A DNA stretch of 64,000 nt from Clavibacter sp. (GTDB lineage Bacteria > Actinomycetota > Actinomycetes > Nanopelagicales > Nanopelagicaceae): the NCBI GenBank assembly GCA_003569145.1, contig BGOH01000001.1:62001-126000 (forward strand), read 5' to 3'. This document shows positions 58,053 through 64,000 of this stretch, in pieces; positions within the stretch are counted from its first letter, which is position 1; the number at the start of each line of letters is the position of its first letter. The notes beneath the pieces are model-generated. The model ran no database searches and was not told the origin of the DNA. It was given only the letters and a program-made list of their open reading frames with translations. A program made the translations under genes and the position numbers.

Positions 58053-58447
58053 GTATTAAGAGAGCATCAGTTCTCTTTGTCTGTGTTCATAATGCAGGGC
58101 GCTCTCAAATGGCCTCAGGCTATCTCCAGCACCTTGCTGGTGATTGGGTTGAAGTAAGAAGCGCAGGTTCTGCTCCGGCAGATTCAATAAATCCAGCTGT
58201 GGTTCTTGCAATGAAAGAGGAAGGAATCGATCTTGGCGCGCAGAAACCAAAGATTCTTACCGATGAAGCCGTTGCGGCCTCAGATGTTGTTATCACTATG
58301 GGATGCGGAGATGTATGTCCCCTCTATCCAGGCAAGCGCTATCTAGATTGGAAATTAGATGATCCTGCCGGTCAAGGCATCGATGCAATCCGCCCAATTC
58401 GCGATCAGATTAAGTCGCTAGTTAAGGAATTGATAAGCACTCTCTAG
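58049..58447 (+). CDS. arsC: Arsenate reductase, thioredoxin-coupled (LMW phosphatase fold)
   Basis: Reduces arsenate to arsenite. The 132-residue protein has the CX5R loop CVHNAGRS (Cys12, Arg18) and the later cysteines Cys86 and Cys90 in MGCGDVCP that relay the disulfide. The acidic DDPAG loop holds the general acid. The GTG start overlaps the aquaporin stop (GTGA). No arsR or arsB gene is next to it, so the aquaporin is the only apparent exit for arsenite. Confidence 0.92.
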   Translation: MSIKRASVLFVCVHNAGRSQMASGYLQHLAGDWVEVRSAGSAPADSINPAVVLAMKEEGIDLGAQKPKILTDEAVAASDVVITMGCGDVCPLYPGKRYLDWKLDDPAGQGIDAIRPIRDQIKSLVKELISTL

Positions 58448-58456
58448 AATCCAACT

Positions 58457-58945
58457 ATGGATTCAATAATGGAAAAGGCTGCAGTTAAGCGCGCTCAAGC
58501 TGCCTTTGATAAGCATGGAATTTCTGGAAAGATAAAAATTCTTAGCGATAGCGCAAGAACTGCAGCTGAAGCGGCAGCAGGATTAGGTATTGAAGTTGGA
58601 CAGATTGCCTCATCGCTAGTGTTTAAGTTGCCAGGCGATAGATCACTTCTAGTAATTACCTCAGGTCGCCATCGAGTTGATACGCAGATGGTGGCGGATC
58701 TATTACAAGTGCCAGCCCTTGATCGAGCAGATGCAGATTATGTTAAGGAGATTTCTGGATACTCTGTTGGTGGAGTTGCTCCACTTGGTTGGATTAATGA
58801 GCCCAGCATCACTTTAATTGATGAGGCTTTAAATGATTATCAAGTTATCTGGGCCGCCGCAGGTCATCCACACGCAGTATTTCCAACTACTTATCAAGAA
58901 TTACTACAGGCATCAGGTGCTAAGACTGCAAGAGTTGGTAATTAG
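58457..58945 (+). CDS. YbaK/EbsC-family aminoacyl-tRNA deacylase
   Basis: A 162-residue single-domain protein that would hydrolyse mischarged tRNAs (for example Ala- or Cys-tRNA-Pro). Signatures: QIASSLVFKLPGDRSLLVITSG with the conserved lysine near residue 54, ISGYSVGGVAPLGW near residue 98, and the AAGHPHAVFPT loop near residue 139. No clear SD precedes the ATG; it follows arsC by nine bases and is likely in the same operon. The precise tRNA substrate is unknown. Confidence 0.88.
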   Translation: MDSIMEKAAVKRAQAAFDKHGISGKIKILSDSARTAAEAAAGLGIEVGQIASSLVFKLPGDRSLLVITSGRHRVDTQMVADLLQVPALDRADADYVKEISGYSVGGVAPLGWINEPSITLIDEALNDYQVIWAAAGHPHAVFPTTYQELLQASGAKTARVGN

Positions 58946-58960
58946 AGTGAGAATTGCGCT

Positions 58961-59755
58961 GTGAGCTCTCCTCTATATATTGAAAAAAGTGGCGCGGGAG
59001 ATCCCCTAGTTCTAATTCATGGCATGGGCTCTGCCAGCAATGCTTTCAAACCGATTCGCTCAACTTTAGATAAAGACTTCTTAGTAGTCACCCTTGATCT
59101 TCCAGGACATGGTAAGAGCCCTTATCAAAAAGGCGAATTAATGGATCCTCACTCCTTGGCACTTAAAGTGTTGGAGCAGTTAAGCGCTGCATCTATTGAT
59201 AAATTTCATCTTGCAGGTAATTCACTCGGTGGCTGGGTTGCAATGGAGATGGCTGCAATTGCTCCAGAAAGAGTTAGATCTCTAGTAGGCATCGCACCTG
59301 CTGGACTTTGGCTCAACCCCTATAACGCTAGATATCCAGGCACAGCGCTAGCTCGATTTCTAGCCAGATACACAATTAAGCTTGCTCCAACAGCGCTTCA
59401 CTTCGAAATTGCTCGCAGATTAGGTTTTGCTGATGTTAGCCCGCGGTGGCAAGAGTTCTCTTATGAATTATGTCTTGATGCAGCAATTGCCATGGCAAGC
59501 GCAGAAGGTTATTACCCGGCTTGGGATGGCATGTTACTAAAGCGTTTTGATCGTCAGATATCTGATTCAATTCCAGTGACAATTATTTTTGGTGATTCAG
59601 ATAGGACTCTTCCTGAGACTAGCTGCCAGGAGAGATCCCTTGCGCCAAAGCATGCTAGATGGATCATATTCTCTGATACCGGCCATGCTCCGATGTGGGA
59701 TAGCCCCCTAGATGTAATCGATGAAATTAAAAAAGCGGCAGGAGCAGCAAAGTGA
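58961..59755 (+). CDS. Alpha/beta-hydrolase-fold protein
   Basis: A 264-residue hydrolase with oxyanion-loop HGMG (20-23), nucleophile Ser88 in LAGNSLGGW, a later aspartate in FGDSDRTLP and the histidine in DTGHAPMWD. No signal peptide. It starts with GTG and overlaps the CrtA-like gene (AAGTGATT), so it may serve the carotenoid module, for instance as an esterase or acyl-handling enzyme. That link is only positional. Distant similarity to BchO-like hydrolases is possible. Confidence 0.82.
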   Translation: MSSPLYIEKSGAGDPLVLIHGMGSASNAFKPIRSTLDKDFLVVTLDLPGHGKSPYQKGELMDPHSLALKVLEQLSAASIDKFHLAGNSLGGWVAMEMAAIAPERVRSLVGIAPAGLWLNPYNARYPGTALARFLARYTIKLAPTALHFEIARRLGFADVSPRWQEFSYELCLDAAIAMASAEGYYPAWDGMLLKRFDRQISDSIPVTIIFGDSDRTLPETSCQERSLAPKHARWIIFSDTGHAPMWDSPLDVIDEIKKAAGAAK

Positions 59756-60411
59756 TTCTGGTTTTCTTCTGGAAGATTAAAGCTCGCTACATACCCTGGG
59801 CAATTTTGCATATGGGACTTGATCGTTTAGCCCTAGCTAGAAGAAGTGATGTTAAATTCTGGAAGCTATTAGGAGCTGGAAAGGGTGAGACCTTCACCCC
59901 AAGGGATGCTGATGTTCTTCGCTGGGGATTGCTAGTTGTAGTTGATCAAGACTCAGAGATTGCCAATTCAAAAATCATTAAACGTTGGAACAAGAAATCT
60001 CATTCGCAATTTAGCGGCCAGCTATCTCCGATATCAATTAATGGCGCTTGGTCAAAGAAGAGCCCATTTGATCAGATTCCTAAAGCTAGTAGTGATTGGA
60101 GCGGAAAAATAGTTGCAATCACAAGAGCTAGGATTAAATGGCGTAAGAATTTTATTTTCTGGAGCTCAGTTCCACCAGTTACAACAAGCCTTCATAGCTC
60201 ACCAGGATTAATTTCTGCTATTGGAATCGGTGAGGCTCCAATTGGATTACAAGGCACTTTCTCGATCTGGGAATCTGGCGAAGCAGTTAAGAATTTTGCC
60301 TACTCTGGCGCTGCTCATAGAGAGGCAATAAAGGCTACGCATCGCCATGCTTGGTATGCCGAGGAGATGTTTGCACGCTTTGCCCTTATTAAATCTAATG
60401 GCTCGTTATAA
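59752..60411 (+). CDS. crtA: Spheroidene monooxygenase-like carotenoid oxygenase (CrtA family)
   Basis: A 219-residue protein matching the CrtA family. It has the VAITRARIKWRKNFIFWSSVPP-type core (TRARI near residue 122), GLISAIGIGEAPIGLQGTFS near residue 155 and the C-terminal THRHAWYAEEMFARF. CrtA oxidises the C2 position next to the tertiary end-group hydroxyl or methoxyl of acyclic carotenoid ends. With CruF-, CruG- and CrtD-like genes next to it, a 2'-hydroxylase or ketolase role is reasonable. The start is GTG overlapping the hydrolase stop. Confidence 0.82.
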   Translation: MILVFFWKIKARYIPWAILHMGLDRLALARRSDVKFWKLLGAGKGETFTPRDADVLRWGLLVVVDQDSEIANSKIIKRWNKKSHSQFSGQLSPISINGAWSKKSPFDQIPKASSDWSGKIVAITRARIKWRKNFIFWSSVPPVTTSLHSSPGLISAIGIGEAPIGLQGTFSIWESGEAVKNFAYSGAAHREAIKATHRHAWYAEEMFARFALIKSNGSL

Positions 60412-60425
60412 GGCACAATTAAGCC

Positions 60426-61232
60426 ATGTCGATTCGTAATTATCGCCCAAAGCCTGATTCCAGGCGCACGATAACACCTTGGCGAAATTTTACGCTGGTT
60501 GCAGTATTAACTGTTGCTCTAGCTCTTCAACTCTCCTATCCATTAATTGAAGGAGAGCGTCTTCGACTTGTAACTATCGCAACTGTTTATTGGGCAGCAG
60601 GAGCGATGTTGCTCCACGCTCTCTTTGCTTATGGCCTAACTTATGCAATCAGATTTCTACTAATCACTTTCACTTATTCCCTATTAGTTGAACAAATTGG
60701 CATGCGAACTACCTGGCCATTTGGAAGTTATGAGTATTCCCCATCCCTTGGTTACCAGATATTTGGAGTTCCATTAGTAGTTCCATTTGCTTGGATCATG
60801 ATGGCTCACTCAGTATTTATCGCAGCGAGAAGAGTTGCTCCAAACTTAGTCTTCATTGTCGGTGGGTATGGCCTTATGGCCTGGGATCTATTTCTTGATC
60901 CTCAGATGGTTTCGGCTGGAAGATGGAGTTGGGAGATAAGTGGCAGAAGCGTTCCATTTCAACCAGAAATTCCACTCTCTAATACCTTCGGCTGGCTATT
61001 AACTGGAATGGGGTTGATGGCACTTCTCAATATCTTCCTACCTAAAGAGCGGCGCTCCCTTGGTTCAAGTAGAGCAGTTCCTGAGTTCTTTCTTGCTTGG
61101 AGTTGGATTGGCGGCATGGTGATTAACATTTTCCATTTCGATCGTCCCGGCGTGGCATTCCTTGGAGGATCAGCGCTAGGAGCGCTAGTTATCTGGTATT
61201 TCATCTCAGTTAAATACGGCCGCCGAGATTAA
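60426..61232 (+). CDS. cruF: Carotenoid 1',2'-hydratase-like membrane protein (CruF family)
   Basis: A 268-residue membrane protein with about seven hydrophobic segments and a basic N-terminus. The stretch VEQIGMRTTWPFGSYEYSPSLG (described by its core TTWPFGSYEYS near residue 95), the GLMAWDLFLDPQM motif near 150 and the late WIGGMVINIFHF are typical of CruF. CruF adds water across the end double bond of gamma-carotene-type carotenoids, giving a 1'-hydroxyl. It is 14 bases after crtA and six before the glycosyltransferase. Confidence 0.83.
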   Translation: MSIRNYRPKPDSRRTITPWRNFTLVAVLTVALALQLSYPLIEGERLRLVTIATVYWAAGAMLLHALFAYGLTYAIRFLLITFTYSLLVEQIGMRTTWPFGSYEYSPSLGYQIFGVPLVVPFAWIMMAHSVFIAARRVAPNLVFIVGGYGLMAWDLFLDPQMVSAGRWSWEISGRSVPFQPEIPLSNTFGWLLTGMGLMALLNIFLPKERRSLGSSRAVPEFFLAWSWIGGMVINIFHFDRPGVAFLGGSALGALVIWYFISVKYGRRD

Positions 61233-61238
61233 GGAAAA

Positions 61239-62327
61239 ATGACTTTTCTATTGGATGTCTCGGCTTTTCTGATTGCAATTATGCTTCTTTTAGCGGTCTT
61301 TAATTTCTTTACGTTGAGGGTGGTTTCTAGTAAAAATAGCGCCTCTATTGATCAATCAGTCTCGATATTAATTCCGATGCGAAATGAAGCTGAAAATGTC
61401 ATTGAGTTAATCACTCTTCTAAAAGAGCAGGCTAACTTAAGTAATTTTGAAATAATTGCCCTAGATGACTCCTCAGGTGATAACACTAAAGAGCTATTAC
61501 TTGGATTGTCCCAAGACAACTTAAAAGTTATTGCGGGAAGAGAGCTGGAAGAGGGCTGGCTAGGAAAGAACTATGCCTGCTATCAATTAGCCGCAGCTGC
61601 AACGGGTGATTATTTAGTTTTTCTAGATGCTGATGTGAGGCTAGATCCAAGGGCTGTAGCAAGCACCATTGAATCAATGAGAGCTTGGAATTGGGATTTC
61701 ATCTCTGCCTATCCTCGACAGATTGCCCTAACATTTTTAGAACGGTTAACTCAACCTCTACTTCAATGGTCATGGTTTACAACTCTGCCACTTCGAATCA
61801 CTCAAAAGTGGCCAAGACCATCAACTGTTGTCGCAAATGGTCAATTTATGGTGATAAAGCGTAAGGCTTACTTTGATTGCGATGGCCATAGAGGTGTTAA
61901 AGCAGAAGTCTTAGATGACCTGTTTCTTGCTAGAAATTTAGTGAGAGCTGGCGCAAAAGGCGGCGTTGCAGATGGATCAAGAGTTTCATACTGTCGAATG
62001 TATTCAAGTGCCAGCCAACTCATAGCGGGCTATGCCAAATCACAGTGGAGCGCTTTTGTTAATCCATTAGGGGCCCTTATTGCAATTGCTTTGCTAACTC
62101 TCACATCTATATTTCCTTTTATAGCTGGCCTAGCAGGAGAGCTCTCGGGTTGGTATCTCTACTTTGCAATTGTTATGACAAGAAGTATTAAGCGGGATAA
62201 AGACAAGAACGATTCCAGTACTTCTCTTCTTCATCCCTTGAGCGCGCTTATCTGGATCTACTTAATATCGATTTCTTGGATAAAGAAGTATCGAGGCGAA
62301 CTTTCTTGGCGCGGTAGGAAACTATGA
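61239..62327 (+). CDS. cruG: Carotenoid glycosyltransferase-like GT2 protein (CruG-like)
   Basis: A 362-residue membrane-bound GT-A glycosyltransferase. It has an N-terminal helix, SILIPMRNEAENVIELI near residue 45, the acidic DDSSGDNT, LVFLDADVRL near residue 130 and a catalytic-base-like EVLDDLFLARNL near residue 226. C-terminal hydrophobic segments follow. CruG transfers a sugar to the 2'-hydroxyl of hydroxylated carotenoids such as myxol. AAGGA precedes the ATG. Sugar and acceptor are inferred from neighbours. Confidence 0.8.
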   Translation: MTFLLDVSAFLIAIMLLLAVFNFFTLRVVSSKNSASIDQSVSILIPMRNEAENVIELITLLKEQANLSNFEIIALDDSSGDNTKELLLGLSQDNLKVIAGRELEEGWLGKNYACYQLAAAATGDYLVFLDADVRLDPRAVASTIESMRAWNWDFISAYPRQIALTFLERLTQPLLQWSWFTTLPLRITQKWPRPSTVVANGQFMVIKRKAYFDCDGHRGVKAEVLDDLFLARNLVRAGAKGGVADGSRVSYCRMYSSASQLIAGYAKSQWSAFVNPLGALIAIALLTLTSIFPFIAGLAGELSGWYLYFAIVMTRSIKRDKDKNDSSTSLLHPLSALIWIYLISISWIKKYRGELSWRGRKL

Positions 62328-63841
62328 GCCATCACAGAACTAGCAAAGTATCAAAATCCGTAATTGTAATTGGTGCCGGCATGGGTGGTATGGCAGCTGC
62401 TGCCCGCCTTGCAAAGCGTGGGCATAAAGTTAAAGTCTTTGAAGCAGCTTCTTTTGCTGGTGGAAAGTGTCGAACTGAAGATATCTCAGGATTTTCATTT
62501 GATACTGGCCCTTCGCTACTTACCCTTCCAGCTGTCTACAGAGATCTTTTTGTTAAAACAGGAAAGCGTTTAGAAAATCTCGTCCAACTAAACCCAGTTG
62601 ATCCCTCTTTTACATATATCTTTGATGATGGCAAGAGAGTAACTTTTCCAAATCTCTCACATAGCGGCACAGTCTTAGCTATTACTGAAAGTTTCGGAAC
62701 GCAGGCAGGAGATGCTTGGCATCAATTACTGACTAGAGCTGAGAAGATGTGGGGCGCATCAAGACAAGCTTTTGTTGAAAGTGAGCTCCGCTCCCCTTTT
62801 CAGATGCTAAAGAGTCCATCACTTCTCCGTGATTTAAAAACAATTGCTCCATTTACTTCCCTTCGAGACTTAGTTAGAAGTTATACCGATAATGTCTACA
62901 TTGGAAAGATAATTGATCGCTATGCCACCTATACCGGCTCCGATCCTAGAAAAGTCCCCGCAGTTCTTTTAACTATTGCCTTTGTCGAGGAGGCTTTCGG
63001 TGCTTGGCATGTTAGCGGTGGAGTTGGCACGCTTGCTAAATCCCTTGAGTCTCGCCTAAGTGATTTAGGAGTTGAGCTGCATCTAAACACAAAAGTTGAT
63101 CGAATCATCACTAAATCTGGCGTTGCAATTGGAGTTAGATTGGCTAATGGCCAAGTTCATAATAGCGATGTAGTAATTGCCAACGCTGATGCAGATTTAG
63201 TTTATAACCAGCTCCTTGAAAAGAGTTCCAGAACTAGAAGTGCCCGTAACTCACTTAACAAAGCCACTGCATCACTCTCTGGATTCTCGCTTCTCCTTGG
63301 GCTTCGTGGCTCATCAGAGCTTGGCCACCACACTGTATTTTTCCCTAAAGATTATGATGCTGAATTTGATTCTATCTTCGAAAAGAGAAGGCCAGTAGAA
63401 GATCCAGCTATCTATATCTGCAATCCAAATGACTCCAGGATGAAGCGAGCTGGAGTGGATGAGAGTTGGTCGGTACTAATTAATGCCCCTCGCCATCAAC
63501 CAAAAGATGGCTTTAATTGGGATGAGAAAAGCTCAAAGGAATATAGCCAGCACATTATTAATCTAATGGAGGCAAAGGGATTAGATGTTCGCTCCCGAAT
63601 TGAAGTTTTGGAATATAGATCTCCAGCAGATTTAGAAAGAAACGTTAACGCCCCTGGGGGTTCTATTTATGGCACATCTAGCAATGGAGCAAGATCGGCT
63701 TTTTGGAGGGCGCGTAATCGCTCCAAGATTAAAAACTTATTCTTAGTTGGCGGTTCAACTCATCCTGGTGGAGGTCTACCTTTAGTTGGAATTAGCGCTG
63801 AGATTGTTGCAGAAGCGGTCGAAGAAAGTTTAGAACAGTAA
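62324..63841 (+). CDS. crtD: CrtI/CrtD-family carotenoid desaturase
   Basis: A 505-residue flavoprotein. The FAD-binding VIGAGMGGMAAAARLAKRG starts near residue 15, GGKCRTEDISGFSFDTGPSLL follows, and the C-terminal GGSTHPGGGLPLVGISAEIV is of the CrtD (3',4'-desaturase) rather than the CrtI (phytoene desaturase) type. In this cluster it would introduce the 3',4' double bond in the hydroxylated half. A role as CrtI cannot be excluded without a tree. The ATG overlaps the cruG stop (ATGA). Confidence 0.85.
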   Translation: MSHHRTSKVSKSVIVIGAGMGGMAAAARLAKRGHKVKVFEAASFAGGKCRTEDISGFSFDTGPSLLTLPAVYRDLFVKTGKRLENLVQLNPVDPSFTYIFDDGKRVTFPNLSHSGTVLAITESFGTQAGDAWHQLLTRAEKMWGASRQAFVESELRSPFQMLKSPSLLRDLKTIAPFTSLRDLVRSYTDNVYIGKIIDRYATYTGSDPRKVPAVLLTIAFVEEAFGAWHVSGGVGTLAKSLESRLSDLGVELHLNTKVDRIITKSGVAIGVRLANGQVHNSDVVIANADADLVYNQLLEKSSRTRSARNSLNKATASLSGFSLLLGLRGSSELGHHTVFFPKDYDAEFDSIFEKRRPVEDPAIYICNPNDSRMKRAGVDESWSVLINAPRHQPKDGFNWDEKSSKEYSQHIINLMEAKGLDVRSRIEVLEYRSPADLERNVNAPGGSIYGTSSNGARSAFWRARNRSKIKNLFLVGGSTHPGGGLPLVGISAEIVAEAVEESLEQ

Positions 63842-64000
63842 ATAGAGAGATTACCTGAAGCACAGCCCAGATCTGAGAGAGCAGCGTTGCTAGATCCATA
63901 TCAACAGCTCTTGCAACGAGAGCAATAAATAAAATGCTGGCTCTAATGGGACGCTCACCAATTGTCACAACCCCTAATTGAGTAACGCCAAGTGATGCCG
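63792..64000 (-). CDS. Probable CDP-alcohol phosphatidyltransferase, 3' part only
   Basis: An open minus-strand frame runs from the window edge to a TAA at 63792, giving the last 69 or so residues. These form hydrophobic segments with the stretch GVVTIGERPIRASILFIAL, similar to the GxxERxxR-type region late in CDP-alcohol phosphatidyltransferases, followed by QIWAVLQVISLFTVLNFLR. It overlaps the 3' end of crtD by 50 bases in convergent orientation. The family call is a judgement from a short fragment. Confidence 0.5.
   Translation of the reverse strand, partial: ASLGVTQLGVVTIGERPIRASILFIALVARAVDMDLATLLSQIWAVLQVISLFTVLNFLRPLLQQSQR

Overview
The window looks like a chromosomal segment of a low-GC, genome-streamlined freshwater actinobacterium, most like the acI (Nanopelagicales) group. 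This is inferred from four things: gene order that is classically actinobacterial (dcw cluster with sepF/yggT, priA-trpECBA-dsbA-lgt-gltBD-pyk), an ultrashort-type T-box before ileS, a Mycobacterium-type LexA operator, and AT-rich codon use with nearly no intergenic space. No prophage, insertion sequence, CRISPR array or rRNA operon is visible, and no gene-free stretch exceeds about 200 bases.

Layout. 1-4463 (minus): a branched-chain amino-acid ABC transporter livKHMGF, with livF cut by the window edge. 4602-6733 (minus): pyruvate kinase, a short-armed tRNA-Leu(CAA) and an ANTAR response regulator. 6781-20315 (minus): gltBD, a VIT-family metal transporter, lgt, a DsbA-like protein, trpECBA and the HisA/TrpF-type isomerase priA. 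20361-26143 (minus): dnaE, rluD, lspA and a DksA/TraR-like zinc-finger protein with a histone-like basic tail. 26204-29555 (plus): T-box leader and ileS. 29552-31605 (minus): kynA and kynU, sitting where actinobacteria usually carry divIVA. 31665-48595 (minus): the division and cell-wall cluster yggT-sepF-yggS-pgeF-ftsZ-ftsQ-murC-murG-ftsW-murD-mraY-murF-murE-ftsI-ftsL-rsmH-mraZ. It has a five-repeat MraZ operator and a strongly structured RNA between mraZ and rsmH. 48787-53890 (minus): a DUF3040 protein, then a LexA-controlled mutagenesis operon DUF6504-dnaE2-dinB. 54012-63841 (plus): a secreted 5'-nucleotidase, DoxX, then a compact run of TauE/SafE, an aquaporin plus arsenate reductase (arsenic detoxification), a YbaK-type deacylase, an alpha/beta hydrolase, and a carotenoid end-group module (CrtA-, CruF-, CruG- and CrtD-like). 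The latter would build a hydroxylated, glycosylated monocyclic carotenoid. The right edge carries the 3' part of a minus-strand gene, probably a CDP-alcohol phosphatidyltransferase.

A recurring anomaly is that seven otherwise well-conserved genes (gltB, priA, kynA, kynU, ftsW, ftsL, dnaE2) are each split by what looks like one missing base, mostly in short homopolymers. Because ftsW and ftsL are normally essential and every event is a one-base loss, sequencing or assembly error is the best explanation. The genes are annotated here at full reconstructed length.

The most interesting non-coding signals are: the class-I (short variable arm) tRNA-Leu(CAA), whose 3' end lies one base before the GTG start of the ANTAR regulator, so tRNA processing could itself create a leaderless mRNA; the LexA box lying on the start site of a predicted leaderless SOS operon; the MraZ operator; and the mraZ-rsmH structured leader.
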